Source: Alkaliphilus flagellatus
GTDB lineage: Bacteria; Bacillota; Clostridia; Peptostreptococcales; Natronincolaceae
Direction: 5' to 3'
NCBI RefSeq assembly: GCF_018919215.1
Contig: NZ_JAHLQK010000002.1
Location: 310,001-374,000, forward strand
Length of the DNA stretch: 64,000 nucleotides
Positions 1 through 9,030 of this stretch are shown piece after piece; positions within the stretch are counted from its first letter, which is position 1; each line of letters opens with the position of its first letter. Made by a program: the position numbers and the translations under genes. The notes beneath the pieces are model-generated. The model saw only the letters and a list, made by a program, of their open reading frames with translations, was not told the DNA's origin and searched no databases.

Positions 1-40
1 ATAATTTATATGAATTTTTATCGAGATGAGGGTAGGTCAT

Positions 41-1369
41 ATGAAATATGAAAAAAATCTAGAATCGATTGTATCAATAATTAAACAAGGGGAAAAATCA
101 CCGAATCAGTTTAGAATCGGTGTTGAGTTTGAACATATTGTTGTTAAGGAAGATACCTTACAATCTGTTACTTATTATGGAGAGGAAGGTATAGAAGGAA
201 TCCTCAACAAGCTACTATTAAAAGGATATAAAGGTAAATATGAAGGAGATTATCTAGTAGGGTTAATGGGAGAAGACAGAGAAATTACATTAGAACCTGG
301 GGGACAGTTAGAGGTCAGCATCAAACCCTGCGATACTATAGATGAGATAAAGTCTATTTATTTTAATTTTTTAAATGACATAGTACCTATATTAGAAGAA
401 CGAAATCTATTACTAATGGCAATAGGATACCATCCAAAGTCATCTATTGACCAAATTCCTTTTAATCCTAAAAAAAGATATGAATATATGTCTAAATATC
501 TTGGAGAAAAGGGAAAGTATGCTCATAATATGATGAAGGGTACAGCGGCTCTTCAAGTATCTATAGATTATATTAATGAGGAGGATTTTATTAGAAAATT
601 TAGAGTTGCTAATTTTATTAGTCCATTACTATATTTAATATCAGATAATTCACCTATTTTTGAAGGACAAATTTATTATAAATTTGGTCTGAGAAGTCTT
701 ATATGGGAAAATACAGATAAACAAAGAAGTGATATTGTGCCTAATTCCTTAAACAAGAAATTTGGCTATAAAGATTATGGGAAATATATATTAAGTGTTC
801 CGCCTATTTTAGTTATGAAAGATGGAGAGTTTATTGGTACTGGTGATAAGACTGTAGAGCAGATTATGGAAGAATATACTTTTTCTGAAGAGGAAATAGA
901 TCATATTATGACCATGGTATTCCCAGATGTTAGGGCAAAAAACTATATAGAACTTCGCATGGGAGATTCTTTACCATATCCATATAACTTCTCCTATATT
1001 ACCTTAATTAAAGGGATATTTTACAATGAAATTGCTTTGGAGTATTTATACAAACTATCTTTGAGAGCTGAGGATGACCAAATTCATATAGCTAAAGATC
1101 TTATGCACGAAAAGGGATTTGGTGGGCACATAGGATCAAAAGCCGTATATGATTTTATTCGTATAATTTTTGATTTAGCTAAAAAAGCTTTAAGTCCAGA
1201 AGAGAAGGAAATGTTAATGCCCTTGGAGAAACTATTAATCAATAAAAATAATTTATCCACCATATCTAAAGAGAAAGTCAGAAATGAGGGAGTAAATGGA
1301 TTAAAGTGGTGCAATTTAAACCAATGGGTGAGAGGGGAAGAAGATGTCCATAACAAGGGAATTATATAA
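41..1369 (+). CDS. Glutamate-cysteine ligase-like enzyme (GCS2 family)
   Basis: A protein of about 442 residues resembling ATP-dependent carboxylate-amine ligases of the GCS2 family, which join the gamma-carboxyl of glutamate to cysteine in the cytosol. Visible family signatures are an N-terminal GVEFE glutamate motif, EPGGQLEVS near residue 90 and YIELRMGDS near residue 305. An upstream ATG at 26 is in frame, but the GAGGG ribosome site at 29-33 favours the ATG at 41. The stop overlaps the next gene by 26 nt, so the two are translated together and probably act in one pathway. The family is sound. Cysteine as the acceptor is inferred and another amine is possible. The operon may begin upstream of the window. 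Confidence 0.8.
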   Translation: MKYEKNLESIVSIIKQGEKSPNQFRIGVEFEHIVVKEDTLQSVTYYGEEGIEGILNKLLLKGYKGKYEGDYLVGLMGEDREITLEPGGQLEVSIKPCDTIDEIKSIYFNFLNDIVPILEERNLLLMAIGYHPKSSIDQIPFNPKKRYEYMSKYLGEKGKYAHNMMKGTAALQVSIDYINEEDFIRKFRVANFISPLLYLISDNSPIFEGQIYYKFGLRSLIWENTDKQRSDIVPNSLNKKFGYKDYGKYILSVPPILVMKDGEFIGTGDKTVEQIMEEYTFSEEEIDHIMTMVFPDVRAKNYIELRMGDSLPYPYNFSYITLIKGIFYNEIALEYLYKLSLRAEDDQIHIAKDLMHEKGFGGHIGSKAVYDFIRIIFDLAKKALSPEEKEMLMPLEKLLINKNNLSTISKEKVRNEGVNGLKWCNLNQWVRGEEDVHNKGII

Positions 1370-2678
1370 TACTTATGAAGATATTGTAATGAAAAACAAA
1401 GATGCTTTCCTTAAAGACTATAGTCAAGTAATGCAAAGAGTAGAAGAGTCACCAGCAAAATATAAAGGGAATCCAGTAGAGTTTTTGTATCAGCCGATGC
1501 TTTTAGGTGAAGATGATTTTAAGCGTTTTAAAAGTCTTACAGATCAATTGATAAAAATACTAAATAAGGTTATTAATAAATATATAGAGGATGAAAAATT
1601 TCGATCTTACTTTGGATTTTCGCCTCTTCTAGAGCAACTTATTTTAAAAGATCCAGGGTATAGTATAAATATACCAATGGGTAGATTTGATATTTTCTAT
1701 AATCTGGACGGTAGCTTTCAATTTTGTGAATTAAATGCTGACGGTTCTTCAGGAATGGTAGAAGCCAGGGAATTACAAAAAATAATTGGAGAATCCTTTG
1801 CAGTAGATAAATTGAAAAAGTCCCATATATTACAGGATTTTGAGTTGTTTGATTCTTGGGCGGAGGCTTTATTAACCAATTACAGGGAATTTAGTAAGAG
1901 TGAAGATAAGCCTCAAATTGCAATTATAGACTGGTTAGATGGTAACCCACCTAGTGAGTTTGTAGAATTTAAAAAAACCTTTGAAAACTTTGGATGTAAA
2001 ACAGTTATTGCAGACCCTAGAGATCTGGTATATAGAGATAATAAGCTCTACTATGGAGACTTTAGAATAGACTGTATATATCGTAGAGCCGTAACATGGG
2101 AGATTATAGAAAAGCAAGATGAAGTAAAGGACTTTATTAATGCCTATTTAGATGGAAACATATGTGTAGTAGGGTCTATACGGTCTCAAGTAATACATAA
2201 CAAAATAATATTTGCAATTTTACACGATTCTACAAAGACACCTTTCTTAACAGAAGAAGAAAGGGAGTTTGTGAAAAAACATATTCCATATACTACTATA
2301 TTTAATATAGAAAACGAAGAACTATTAGAATTTACTATTAGCAATAAAGATGAATTGGTTTTGAAGCCTATGGATAAATACGCATCAAGAGGAGTACGTA
2401 TAGGTGCTGATTTTACTAAAGAAGAATGGAAAAATATTATAAAAAAAGAAGCGAAAGACGAATATATATTGCAGCAGTTTTGCAAAATACCTAAACTACC
2501 AATGGCTATGGTAAAGGATAATGATATTAAATTTGTAGAAAATAATTACTTAATTGGACTGTTTATGTATAACGGAAAGCTTCAAGGACTATATACTCGT
2601 ACAGGTACTAAAAATATTATAGGAAGTATAGTGGAGTGTTATACAGTACCTAACTTTATTGTGTCTAAGAATGTATAA
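1344..2678 (+). CDS. Glutathionylspermidine synthase-like ATP-grasp ligase
   Basis: A 444-residue protein resembling the synthetase domain of glutathionylspermidine synthase and circularly permuted ATP-grasp ligases, which form amide bonds through an acyl-phosphate. CELNADGSSGM near residue 130 looks like the metal/ATP-binding loop, and VLKPMDKYASRGVRIG near residue 340 looks like the nucleotide-binding lysine and glycine loop. There is no amidase domain, so it is a stand-alone synthetase. The ATG is preceded by GAGAGGGGAAG inside the end of the upstream ligase gene. With that partner it may extend a gamma-glutamyl dipeptide with an amine or amino acid. The true product cannot be read from sequence. 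Confidence 0.75.
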   Translation: MSITRELYNTYEDIVMKNKDAFLKDYSQVMQRVEESPAKYKGNPVEFLYQPMLLGEDDFKRFKSLTDQLIKILNKVINKYIEDEKFRSYFGFSPLLEQLILKDPGYSINIPMGRFDIFYNLDGSFQFCELNADGSSGMVEARELQKIIGESFAVDKLKKSHILQDFELFDSWAEALLTNYREFSKSEDKPQIAIIDWLDGNPPSEFVEFKKTFENFGCKTVIADPRDLVYRDNKLYYGDFRIDCIYRRAVTWEIIEKQDEVKDFINAYLDGNICVVGSIRSQVIHNKIIFAILHDSTKTPFLTEEEREFVKKHIPYTTIFNIENEELLEFTISNKDELVLKPMDKYASRGVRIGADFTKEEWKNIIKKEAKDEYILQQFCKIPKLPMAMVKDNDIKFVENNYLIGLFMYNGKLQGLYTRTGTKNIIGSIVECYTVPNFIVSKNV

Positions 2679-2816
2679 GTTTTATAAATATAGAGAGCTT
2701 TTTAAAGAAAGAGTAGATTGGTAATATTCTCGGCATTTAATAGGATAGCATTAAACTACCCTTTGTTGCTGATGAGAACTAGAAACTTCAAATAGTAATT
2801 ATATTCTAAGATATTG

Positions 2817-2850
2817 AGAGAATTCTAAATTAGAGTTCTCTTTTATTTTT
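2817..2850 (+). terminator. Intrinsic terminator of the ligase operon
   Basis: AGAGAATTCT and AGAGTTCTCT form a 10-bp stem with one G-T pair and a 5-nt loop, followed by TTTATTTTT. It sits about 140 nt after the ATP-grasp gene. Confidence 0.75.
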
Positions 2851-2882
2851 GTATAATAGCATCAGGCGATTTTGTTTTTTTA

Positions 2883-2911
2883 TTGACAAAGGAATATAAG
2901 AGGAGTATATT
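2883..2911 (+). promoter_or_regulatory. Promoter of the feo operon
   Basis: TTGACA (2883-2888), 17 nt, TATATT (2906-2911): a near-consensus housekeeping promoter. Predicted initiation falls near 2918, inside the first Fur-like box, and leaves a leader of about 80 nt before feoA. Confidence 0.7.
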
Positions 2912-2916
2912 ATAAA

Positions 2917-2961
2917 TGAAAATGGTAATCACTTACATTGCTCTAATGATAATGAATTTTA
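2917..2961 (+). promoter_or_regulatory. Two Fur-like operator boxes upstream of feoA
   Basis: TGAAAATGGTAATCA (2917-2931) and TGATAATGAATTTTA (2947-2961) each match the 7-1-7 Fur consensus TGATAATNATTATCA at 11 of 14 positions by eye. Both lie at or just after the predicted start of transcription, where a bound repressor would block feo expression under iron sufficiency. Fur itself is not in the window. Confidence 0.6.
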
Positions 2962-2998
2962 AATTCAAATTTATATAATTACTTGGAGGTGTACTGTA

Positions 2999-3217
2999 AT
3001 GACGTTAGATAGTGCAGTAAAGGGACAGAGAATTGAAATACTTAATATACCTGATGCTGGTATTCGTGCTCAGGCTATAAGATTTGGAATTTGTGAAGGA
3101 GCACAGCTTATATGCGCAGAAAAACTGCCGGCTGGACCAATTATTTTGCAAAATAGAATGCAAGAAATAGCGATTGGACGTAGACTTGCAGAGACTATAC
3201 AAATAAAAATTATATAA
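2999..3217 (+). CDS. feoA: FeoA, ferrous iron transport accessory protein
   Basis: A 72-residue SH3-like FeoA-domain protein. These small cytosolic proteins assist the FeoB ferrous iron permease. Typical features are the short length, the opening that places the substrate-family glycine region (IPDAGIRAQAIRFGI), and the C-terminal IGRRLAETIQIK pattern. The ribosome site TTGGAGGT lies before the ATG. feoB follows within 20 nt and the operon is preceded by Fur-like boxes, which fits iron-regulated uptake. Confidence 0.88.
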   Translation: MTLDSAVKGQRIEILNIPDAGIRAQAIRFGICEGAQLICAEKLPAGPIILQNRMQEIAIGRRLAETIQIKII

Positions 3218-3235
3218 TGAATGTGAGGTATGAGT

Positions 3236-5095
3236 ATGAGTTGTCATGATTTAAATACGGTTGTAGAAATTCCCGAAGGTAGCAAAAAAATAGTATTAGT
3301 AGGGAATCCGAACGTAGGGAAATCAGTTTTTTTCAATGCTTTAACAGGTATGTATGTAGATGTATCTAACTTTCCAGGAACTACAGTTGATATTAGCCAT
3401 GGAAAGTATAAAGATGATTTTGTAATGGATACTCCTGGCGTATATGGAGTATCATCATTTAATGACGAAGAAAAAGTAGCCAGGGACGTTATACTGAATG
3501 GAGATATTATTTTAAATGTAGTAGATGCTGTACATTTAGAGAGGGACCTATTTTTAACTCAGCAAATAATAGATATGGGTAAACCTGTAATTGTGGCACT
3601 TAATATGATGGATGATGTTAAAAGAAATGGAATGAATATTGATATTAAACAACTTTCAAAAGAGCTAGGTGTTAAGGTAATAGCTACTACAGCCATAAAG
3701 GGAGAAGGAATTGAAGATGTAAAAAATGCCCTTTGCTGTGCTACATCAGGAAATCAACTAAATATAGTAAAAAAATATATACCTGCTGTAGAAAATCAAG
3801 TTGAAGTGGCTTCAGAGGCTTTATTAGTACTAGAGGAAGATGAAAATGTTATTTCTCGTAATAATGTTACATTTAATGATAAACTCCGAGAAACAATCTA
3901 TATGGAAAGAAGACGAAAAGTAGATGCAATAATTAATAAGGTAGTTTCTGAAAATACTCAAGGAGCATCTTTTAAAACTAAGCTTGGAAGATGGATGGTT
4001 CAACCTTTAACAGGTATTCCTATTTTAGCTTTTACATTATTTATTATGTACCAACTTATAGGGGTATTTGTAGCACAAACAGTGGTAGGAGTTACAGAAG
4101 AAGTTATAATGGGCACTTATTATAATAATTTTATTATGAATTTATTCTCTGGATTAATTGTAGAAGAGAGTTTTATAGGGCAGCTATTAATTGGAGAATT
4201 TGGATTATTTACTATGACTCCAATCTATTTATTAGGACTTTTATTACCTTTAGTAGTTGGTTTTTATCTTATACTTTCAGCTCTAGAGGACTCAGGATAT
4301 TTGCCAAGAATAGCTACCCTAGTAGATCGTATGCTTATGAGTTTGGGTCTAAATGGTAGGGCAGTTATACCAATGATACTTGGGTTTGGATGCGTTACTA
4401 TGGCCACTATTACGACCCGACTATTAGGATCAAAAAGAGAGCGTTTTATTGCAACTATGTTATTAGGATTAGCAATACCTTGTTCTGCACAGATTGGAGT
4501 TATTGCAGGATTAGTTGCTCCATTAGGATTTAAATATACTATGATATATGTTATTACTATATTTGCCGTATTTGTAATTGTAGGAACATTATTAAATAAA
4601 GTAATGCCTGGAAAGTCAACTGACTTATTAATAGATTTACCACCACTACGATTACCACAGTTATCTAATGTGCTTAAAAAAACTTATACTAAATCTGTTA
4701 TGTTTATGAAGGAAGCAGGACCATTGTTCGCACTAGGAGCAGTAATAATTACAGTTATGCAGTATACCGGTGCTTTAGATGGAGTAATAGGAGTTTTTGC
4801 ACCAATAACGCAAGGATTCTTAAAGCTAGATCCTCGAGTAGCTACAGCTTTTATTATGGGTATAGTTAGAAGGGACTTTGGAGCAGCAGGACTGGACTCT
4901 TTAGTCAAGGCAGGTTTATTATCCCCTCCACAAATAATAGTATCTTTAGTTGCTATTACTTTATTTGTTCCTTGTATCGCAGCTATCATGGTTATATTTA
5001 AGGAAAGAAGCTGGCAAGAATCAGTAGGTATTTGGATTGGTAGCTTTGTAATTTCTTTCTTAACAGCTGGAATATTAGCTCAAATTATTATATAA
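3236..5095 (+). CDS. feoB: FeoB, GTP-driven ferrous iron permease
   Basis: A membrane permease with an N-terminal G-protein domain that imports Fe(II). The P-loop GNPNVGKS and DTPG switch motif are near residues 23 and 65. The G4-like position reads NMMDD near residue 124. The C-terminal half holds the two Gate-type hydrophobic blocks (LLPLVVGFYLILSALEDSGYL and a later copy around the FALGAV segment). At about 619 residues it is slightly short for the family. An in-frame ATG at 3230 abuts the ribosome site, so the ATG at 3236 (6 nt after GTGAGGT) is preferred. It is followed by a small Cys-rich gene, as in many clostridial feo loci. Confidence 0.93.
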   Translation: MSCHDLNTVVEIPEGSKKIVLVGNPNVGKSVFFNALTGMYVDVSNFPGTTVDISHGKYKDDFVMDTPGVYGVSSFNDEEKVARDVILNGDIILNVVDAVHLERDLFLTQQIIDMGKPVIVALNMMDDVKRNGMNIDIKQLSKELGVKVIATTAIKGEGIEDVKNALCCATSGNQLNIVKKYIPAVENQVEVASEALLVLEEDENVISRNNVTFNDKLRETIYMERRRKVDAIINKVVSENTQGASFKTKLGRWMVQPLTGIPILAFTLFIMYQLIGVFVAQTVVGVTEEVIMGTYYNNFIMNLFSGLIVEESFIGQLLIGEFGLFTMTPIYLLGLLLPLVVGFYLILSALEDSGYLPRIATLVDRMLMSLGLNGRAVIPMILGFGCVTMATITTRLLGSKRERFIATMLLGLAIPCSAQIGVIAGLVAPLGFKYTMIYVITIFAVFVIVGTLLNKVMPGKSTDLLIDLPPLRLPQLSNVLKKTYTKSVMFMKEAGPLFALGAVIITVMQYTGALDGVIGVFAPITQGFLKLDPRVATAFIMGIVRRDFGAAGLDSLVKAGLLSPPQIIVSLVAITLFVPCIAAIMVIFKERSWQESVGIWIGSFVISFLTAGILAQIII

Positions 5096-5120
5096 GTGTA
5101 AAAGAGAAGGTGAAGTAATA

Positions 5121-5264
5121 ATGGTTACTTGTCCCAACTGTAAGTTAGAAGTAAAAGATAATAAAGAAGGACGTTGTCCTAGATGTTATACTATTTTAAA
5201 AACTTATAAGAAATGTGAAGATTGTAAAGGATGTTCCTTATTTAGAGCATGTAAAAAAGATTAA
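5121..5264 (+). CDS. Small Cys-rich zinc-ribbon-like protein after feoB
   Basis: A 47-residue protein with ten percent or more cysteine: CPNC and CPRC pairs (residues 4-7 and 19-22) make a zinc-ribbon-like unit, followed by CEDCKGC and a last Cys near residue 44. It begins 26 nt after the feoB stop, behind GAAGGTGA, and precedes the operon terminator, so it is part of feo. Small Cys-rich proteins after feoB are common in Firmicutes. A metal-sensing or iron-handing role is inferred. This one has no membrane segment, unlike the FeoB-associated Cys-rich membrane proteins. Confidence 0.75.
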   Translation: MVTCPNCKLEVKDNKEGRCPRCYTILKTYKKCEDCKGCSLFRACKKD

Positions 5265-5277
5265 TATAACTCTAAGT

Positions 5278-5323
5278 TAATCCCCTTTGGACCAAATAAG
5301 TATAACCGAAGGGGGTTATTTTA
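5278..5323 (+). terminator. Intrinsic terminator of the feo operon
   Basis: TAATCCCCTTTGG and ACCGAAGGGGGTTA pair across a loop of about 14 nt and run into TTTT. Confidence 0.75.
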
Positions 5324-5414
5324 AAATTAAGTTAAATATAAGTGGAATTTATAGGCTATATACTGTAGAATCATATTAAAGAAAAGTTTAAACATACAGA
5401 TAAGGGTGAGAAGA

Positions 5415-6620
5415 ATGAAGATTAAGCTAGATAAGCAATATTTAAAGTACTCTTTATATGCATTTTTAACAATAGCACTATCCATTGTTTTCTATTTATC
5501 ATTAGGAAACTTGGGTTATTTTTTACAATGGATATCTATTCAAATGAGTAGCCTTAAGAAGGTTTTAAGTCCTGTTATAATGGCTATTTTCATAGCTTAT
5601 TTATTAAATCCAGGTGTTAGGTGGTTCGAAACCCAGGTATATAATAAAATTGGTAGAATAAAATCTATTAGGAAACTACCGAGGGTATTAAGTATTTTAA
5701 CTATATACCTATTTTTATTCGGTCTAATTGCGATGGTAATAGTTTTTGTTGCCCCACAGATTGGTAGTAACATAGCTGAAATTAGCCGAAGAGTTCCAGA
5801 ATATATAAACTCTACAATTGATATTGTAGATGAATGGTCCAACAAATGGTCTAACGAGCTTAGTTCAGCTAATAATGTTTATAACATTACTGGCCACATT
5901 GAAAAAAATATTAATGAAATATTTACAAAGGCAAGTAAATTACTGGATTATGTTTTCAACAATATTGTTATGGGAGTTAGGAATATTACATCTGGAATAT
6001 TCAATTTTATACTAGGTATAATTATTTCCTTCTATTTATTAGGTGATAAGGAATCTTTTAAGAAGGGAATAGAAAGAATATTACGTGCAATATTTCATGG
6101 AAAAACAGTGGATAGATTAAAAGACTTTGGAAGAGAAGCGGATACAATATTTGGGAAATTTATAGTAGGAAAATTTATAGATTCTTTTATTATAGGTGTA
6201 CTTTGCTTTGTGGGATTAACTATATTAAAAATACGATATGCTTTATTAATTAGTGTTATTGTAGGAGTTACTAACATGATTCCTTATTTTGGACCCTTTA
6301 TCGGTGCAGTACCAGCAGTAATTATAACATTTTTTGATAGCCCTATAAACGCCTTATGGGTTACAATATTTATATTTATACTTCAACAGTTTGATGGATT
6401 AATTTTAGGACCTAAAATCCTTGGCGACAGTGTAGGACTAAGTCCATTTTGGATTATTTTTTCCATAGTTTTAGGTGGAGGACTTTATGGAGTAATCGGC
6501 ATGTTCCTTGGAGTACCTGTAATAGCTATTGTAATAACCTTTACTAATAGATTAATTGATTGGAAATTAGAAAAAAAAGGTATAAAAAAATATGAAGAAG
6601 ATATACGACTGAATGAATAA
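5415..6620 (+). CDS. AI-2E family membrane transporter
   Basis: An integral membrane protein of about 401 residues in the AI-2E/YdiK/PerM family (PF01594 type), with several predicted helices. There is an N-terminal pair around residues 10-60, a soluble stretch of about 80 residues rich in Ser/Asn, then a C-terminal cluster of helices. The segment near residues 290-340 (VTNMIPYFGPFIGAVPAV, FDGLILGPKILGDSVGL) carries the family's conserved PxxGP and GPKI motifs. Substrates vary in the family, and quorum-signal export should not be assumed. An in-frame GTG at 5406 lacks a ribosome site; the ATG at 5415 follows AGGGTGAG. It appears to be transcribed alone. Confidence 0.8.
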   Translation: MKIKLDKQYLKYSLYAFLTIALSIVFYLSLGNLGYFLQWISIQMSSLKKVLSPVIMAIFIAYLLNPGVRWFETQVYNKIGRIKSIRKLPRVLSILTIYLFLFGLIAMVIVFVAPQIGSNIAEISRRVPEYINSTIDIVDEWSNKWSNELSSANNVYNITGHIEKNINEIFTKASKLLDYVFNNIVMGVRNITSGIFNFILGIIISFYLLGDKESFKKGIERILRAIFHGKTVDRLKDFGREADTIFGKFIVGKFIDSFIIGVLCFVGLTILKIRYALLISVIVGVTNMIPYFGPFIGAVPAVIITFFDSPINALWVTIFIFILQQFDGLILGPKILGDSVGLSPFWIIFSIVLGGGLYGVIGMFLGVPVIAIVITFTNRLIDWKLEKKGIKKYEEDIRLNE

Positions 6621-6715
6621 AGAAGTATTTAAAATATTAACTGTAGATAAAAGGAACAATTTTTTATGGATATGTACAAAAAATGCACACGTATAAGCCA
6701 CATAATATAAATGAT

Positions 6716-6766
6716 ATAGCAGCTGTATAATTCAATGTAAAAGAAATGTACAGCTGCTATTTTTGT
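6716..6766 (+). terminator. Intrinsic terminator after the AI-2E-family gene
   Basis: ATAGCAGCTGTA (6716-6727) and TACAGCTGCTAT (6749-6760) form a perfect 12-bp stem followed by TTTTTG. It is the main feature of the first half of the 364-nt gap 6621-6984. The second half holds a sigma-54 promoter. Confidence 0.85.
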
Positions 6767-6903
6767 ATATTATACAGAATAAAAGTTGTAGGTTATGATA
6801 TTCCTTGCTGTATTCAGAAAGATTCAAAGAGTTCCTTAGTGAAAAGTAGTTATGGTGTTTGTTTTTAAATATAAGAAAGTGGTTAATTATAGGGGATAAA
6901 AAA

Positions 6904-6919
6904 TTGGCATGGGATTTGC
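6904..6919 (+). promoter_or_regulatory. Sigma-54 (-24/-12) promoter of the reductase-thiolase operon
   Basis: TTGGCATGGGATTTGC, followed by A, matches the sigma-54 consensus YTGGCACGRNNNTTGCW at every fixed position but one. The invariant GG (6906-6907) and GC (6918-6919) are separated by the required 10 nt. Initiation would fall near 6930, about 55 nt before the reductase ATG. A sigma-54 promoter needs an enhancer-binding activator, and none is encoded in the window. Confidence 0.75.
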
Positions 6920-6984
6920 AATACTTGTTAATGATGGAAAATTCAAATAAATGATGTATTAATCATATAAAGGGAGGGTTTTAA

Positions 6985-7725
6985 ATGAGATTAGATGGAA
7001 AAATTGCAGTAGTAACAGGTTCAACTTCAGGTATTGGTAAGGCAACTGTATTAAGGTTTGCGGAAGAAGGAGCAAAAGTAGTTGTTTGGGGTATTTCAAA
7101 TGAAGAGGTTAATCCAGTGGTAACTGAGCTTAAAGATAAGGGAGCAGATGTTTTAGGTGTGGTAGCAAACGTAGTTAATAGCGAAGAGGTTAATAAAACT
7201 ATGAATGATATCAAAGATCACTTTGGTAAAATTGATATTATTGTTAATAATGCAGGTATTACAGCAGATGCACAAATATTAAAAATGACTGAGGACCAAT
7301 TTGATAAGGTAATAGCTGTTAATCTAAAAGGAGTATATAATACAGGGCAGGCAGCAGCGAAAATAATGGCTGAGCAAGGCTTTGGTGTTATCTTAAGTAC
7401 ATCCTCGGTAGTAGGTTTATATGGAAACTTTGGTCAAACAAACTATGCCGCAACAAAGTTTGCTGTTATTGGTATGACAAAAACATGGGCAAAGGAGCTA
7501 GGTAGAAAAGGTATTAGAGCTAATGCAGTAGCACCAGGATTTATTGCTACAGAAATGACTGCTAAAATGCCTGAAAAGGTTTTAGATATGATGAAGGATA
7601 AATCTCCACTAAAAACATTGGGAGATCCATCTGATGTTGCTAATGCTTTCTTGTTTTTAGCCTCCGACGAAGCTAAGTTTATAAGTGGTGAAGTACTATC
7701 TGTAGATGGAGCTGTTACATTATAG
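6985..7725 (+). CDS. SDR-family 3-oxoacyl reductase (FabG/PhaB-like)
   Basis: A 246-residue classical short-chain dehydrogenase that should reduce a 3-oxoacyl thioester with NAD(P)H in the cytosol. The nucleotide-binding TGSTSGIG motif (residues 12-19), NNAG near residue 90, the catalytic Ser in STSS near 140 and YAATK near 154 are all present. AAGGGAGG precedes the ATG. It is followed after 36 nt by a thiolase, so the natural substrate is more likely acetoacetyl-CoA than an acyl-carrier-protein intermediate. No fatty-acid synthesis genes are nearby. Expression is probably sigma-54 dependent (promoter at 6904). Confidence 0.85.
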   Translation: MRLDGKIAVVTGSTSGIGKATVLRFAEEGAKVVVWGISNEEVNPVVTELKDKGADVLGVVANVVNSEEVNKTMNDIKDHFGKIDIIVNNAGITADAQILKMTEDQFDKVIAVNLKGVYNTGQAAAKIMAEQGFGVILSTSSVVGLYGNFGQTNYAATKFAVIGMTKTWAKELGRKGIRANAVAPGFIATEMTAKMPEKVLDMMKDKSPLKTLGDPSDVANAFLFLASDEAKFISGEVLSVDGAVTL

Positions 7726-7761
7726 ATTGATATACTAAATGATAATAAAGAGGTGTAATAC

Positions 7762-8940
7762 ATGAGAGAAATTGTAATAGTGAGTGCTGCTAGGACACCA
7801 ATAGGAAACTTCGGTGGGGCACTTAAAGATGTAAGTGCAGCAGATTTAGGTGCAATAGCTATTAAGGGTGCATTAGATAGAGCAGGAATTACAGGAGATA
7901 TGGTAGATGAAGTTTTTATTGGATGCGTTTTACAAGCAGGAAATGGGCAAAATGTAGCAAGGCAGGCAGCTATTAAAGCAGGTATACCTTATGAAGTATC
8001 TTCTATGGTTATTAATAAAATATGTGGATCAGGACTTAGAGCAGTTTCTCTAGGTGCCCAAACGATTATTGCTGGTGATAATGATATTGTAGTAGTAGGT
8101 GGAACAGAGAGTATGTCCCAGGCTCCATATGTTTTAAAGGATATGAGATGGGGATCTAGAATGGGAGATACAAAGGCAGTAGATACTTTAATTAATGATG
8201 CACTAACATGCGCATTTAATGATTACCACATGGGTATAACTGCAGAAAACCTTGCAGAAAAATACAATATCTCTAGAGAAGAGCAAGATAGATTTGCAGT
8301 AGAAAGTCAAAATAAAGCTGAAGAAGCACAGAAAACCGGATTATTTGATGCAGAAATAGTACCTGTCATTGTAAAGACCCGAAAAGGAGATATCCTTGTA
8401 GATAAGGACGAGTATATAAAATATGGAACAACTATGGAATCTGTAGAGAAATTAAGACCAGCATTTAAAAAGGATGGTACAGTAACAGCTGCAAACGCTT
8501 CTGGAATTAATGATGGAGCTGCTGCATTGGTACTTATGAGTAAAGAAAAAGCTAATGAACTAGGACTTAAACCATTAGCTAAATTGGTAGCCTATGCTTC
8601 AGGTGGAGTAGAGCCTGCTATTATGGGTTATGGTCCTGTAGCTTCTACAGAAAAAGCATTAAAAAAATCAGGCTGGAAGGTTGAAGATTTAGATCTTATC
8701 GAGGCTAACGAAGCCTTTGCCGCCCAAGCTCTATCTGTAGCTAAGGGACTAAACTTCAATAATGAAATAGTTAATGTTAAAGGTGGGGCAATAGCCTTAG
8801 GTCATCCAGTAGGGGCAAGTGGAGCAAGAATTTTAACAACTCTGCTTTATGCAATGGAAGAAAGAGATGCTAAAAAAGGATTAGCAACACTTTGTATCGG
8901 TGGAGGTATGGGTACATCTGTGTTGATTGAAGGACTATAA
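7762..8940 (+). CDS. thlA: Acetyl-CoA C-acetyltransferase (thiolase)
   Basis: A 392-residue degradative/biosynthetic thiolase that condenses or cleaves acetoacetyl-CoA. Family signatures are [11 protein letters not shown] near residue 85 with the acyl-accepting Cys, NEAFAAQ near 316, [14 protein letters not shown] near 342 with the catalytic His, and CIGGGMG near 378 with the second catalytic Cys. Length is typical. It pairs with the upstream SDR as a two-gene acetyl-CoA to 3-hydroxybutyryl-CoA (or reverse) module. No PHB synthase, crotonase or acyl-CoA dehydrogenase is present in the window, so the direction is open. Confidence 0.93.
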   Translation: MREIVIVSAARTPIGNFGGALKDVSAADLGAIAIKGALDRAGITGDMVDEVFIGCVLQAGNGQNVARQAAIKAGIPYEVSSMVINKICGSGLRAVSLGAQTIIAGDNDIVVVGGTESMSQAPYVLKDMRWGSRMGDTKAVDTLINDALTCAFNDYHMGITAENLAEKYNISREEQDRFAVESQNKAEEAQKTGLFDAEIVPVIVKTRKGDILVDKDEYIKYGTTMESVEKLRPAFKKDGTVTAANASGINDGAAALVLMSKEKANELGLKPLAKLVAYASGGVEPAIMGYGPVASTEKALKKSGWKVEDLDLIEANEAFAAQALSVAKGLNFNNEIVNVKGGAIALGHPVGASGARILTTLLYAMEERDAKKGLATLCIGGGMGTSVLIEGL

Positions 8941-8950
8941 TATTAATAAA

Positions 8951-8986
8951 ATGCCACAGGAGGTTAATTCTCCTTGTGGTATTTTT
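8951..8986 (+). terminator. Intrinsic terminator after the thiolase gene
   Basis: ATGCCACAGGAG pairs with CTCCTTGTGGTAT (one bulge) and is followed by TTTTT. It is convergent with the exporter gene that follows on the minus strand. Confidence 0.8.
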
Positions 8987-9030
8987 AATGAAAGCTTTGT
9001 TATTTTGGCGAATTCTATATAAGTTAATAT

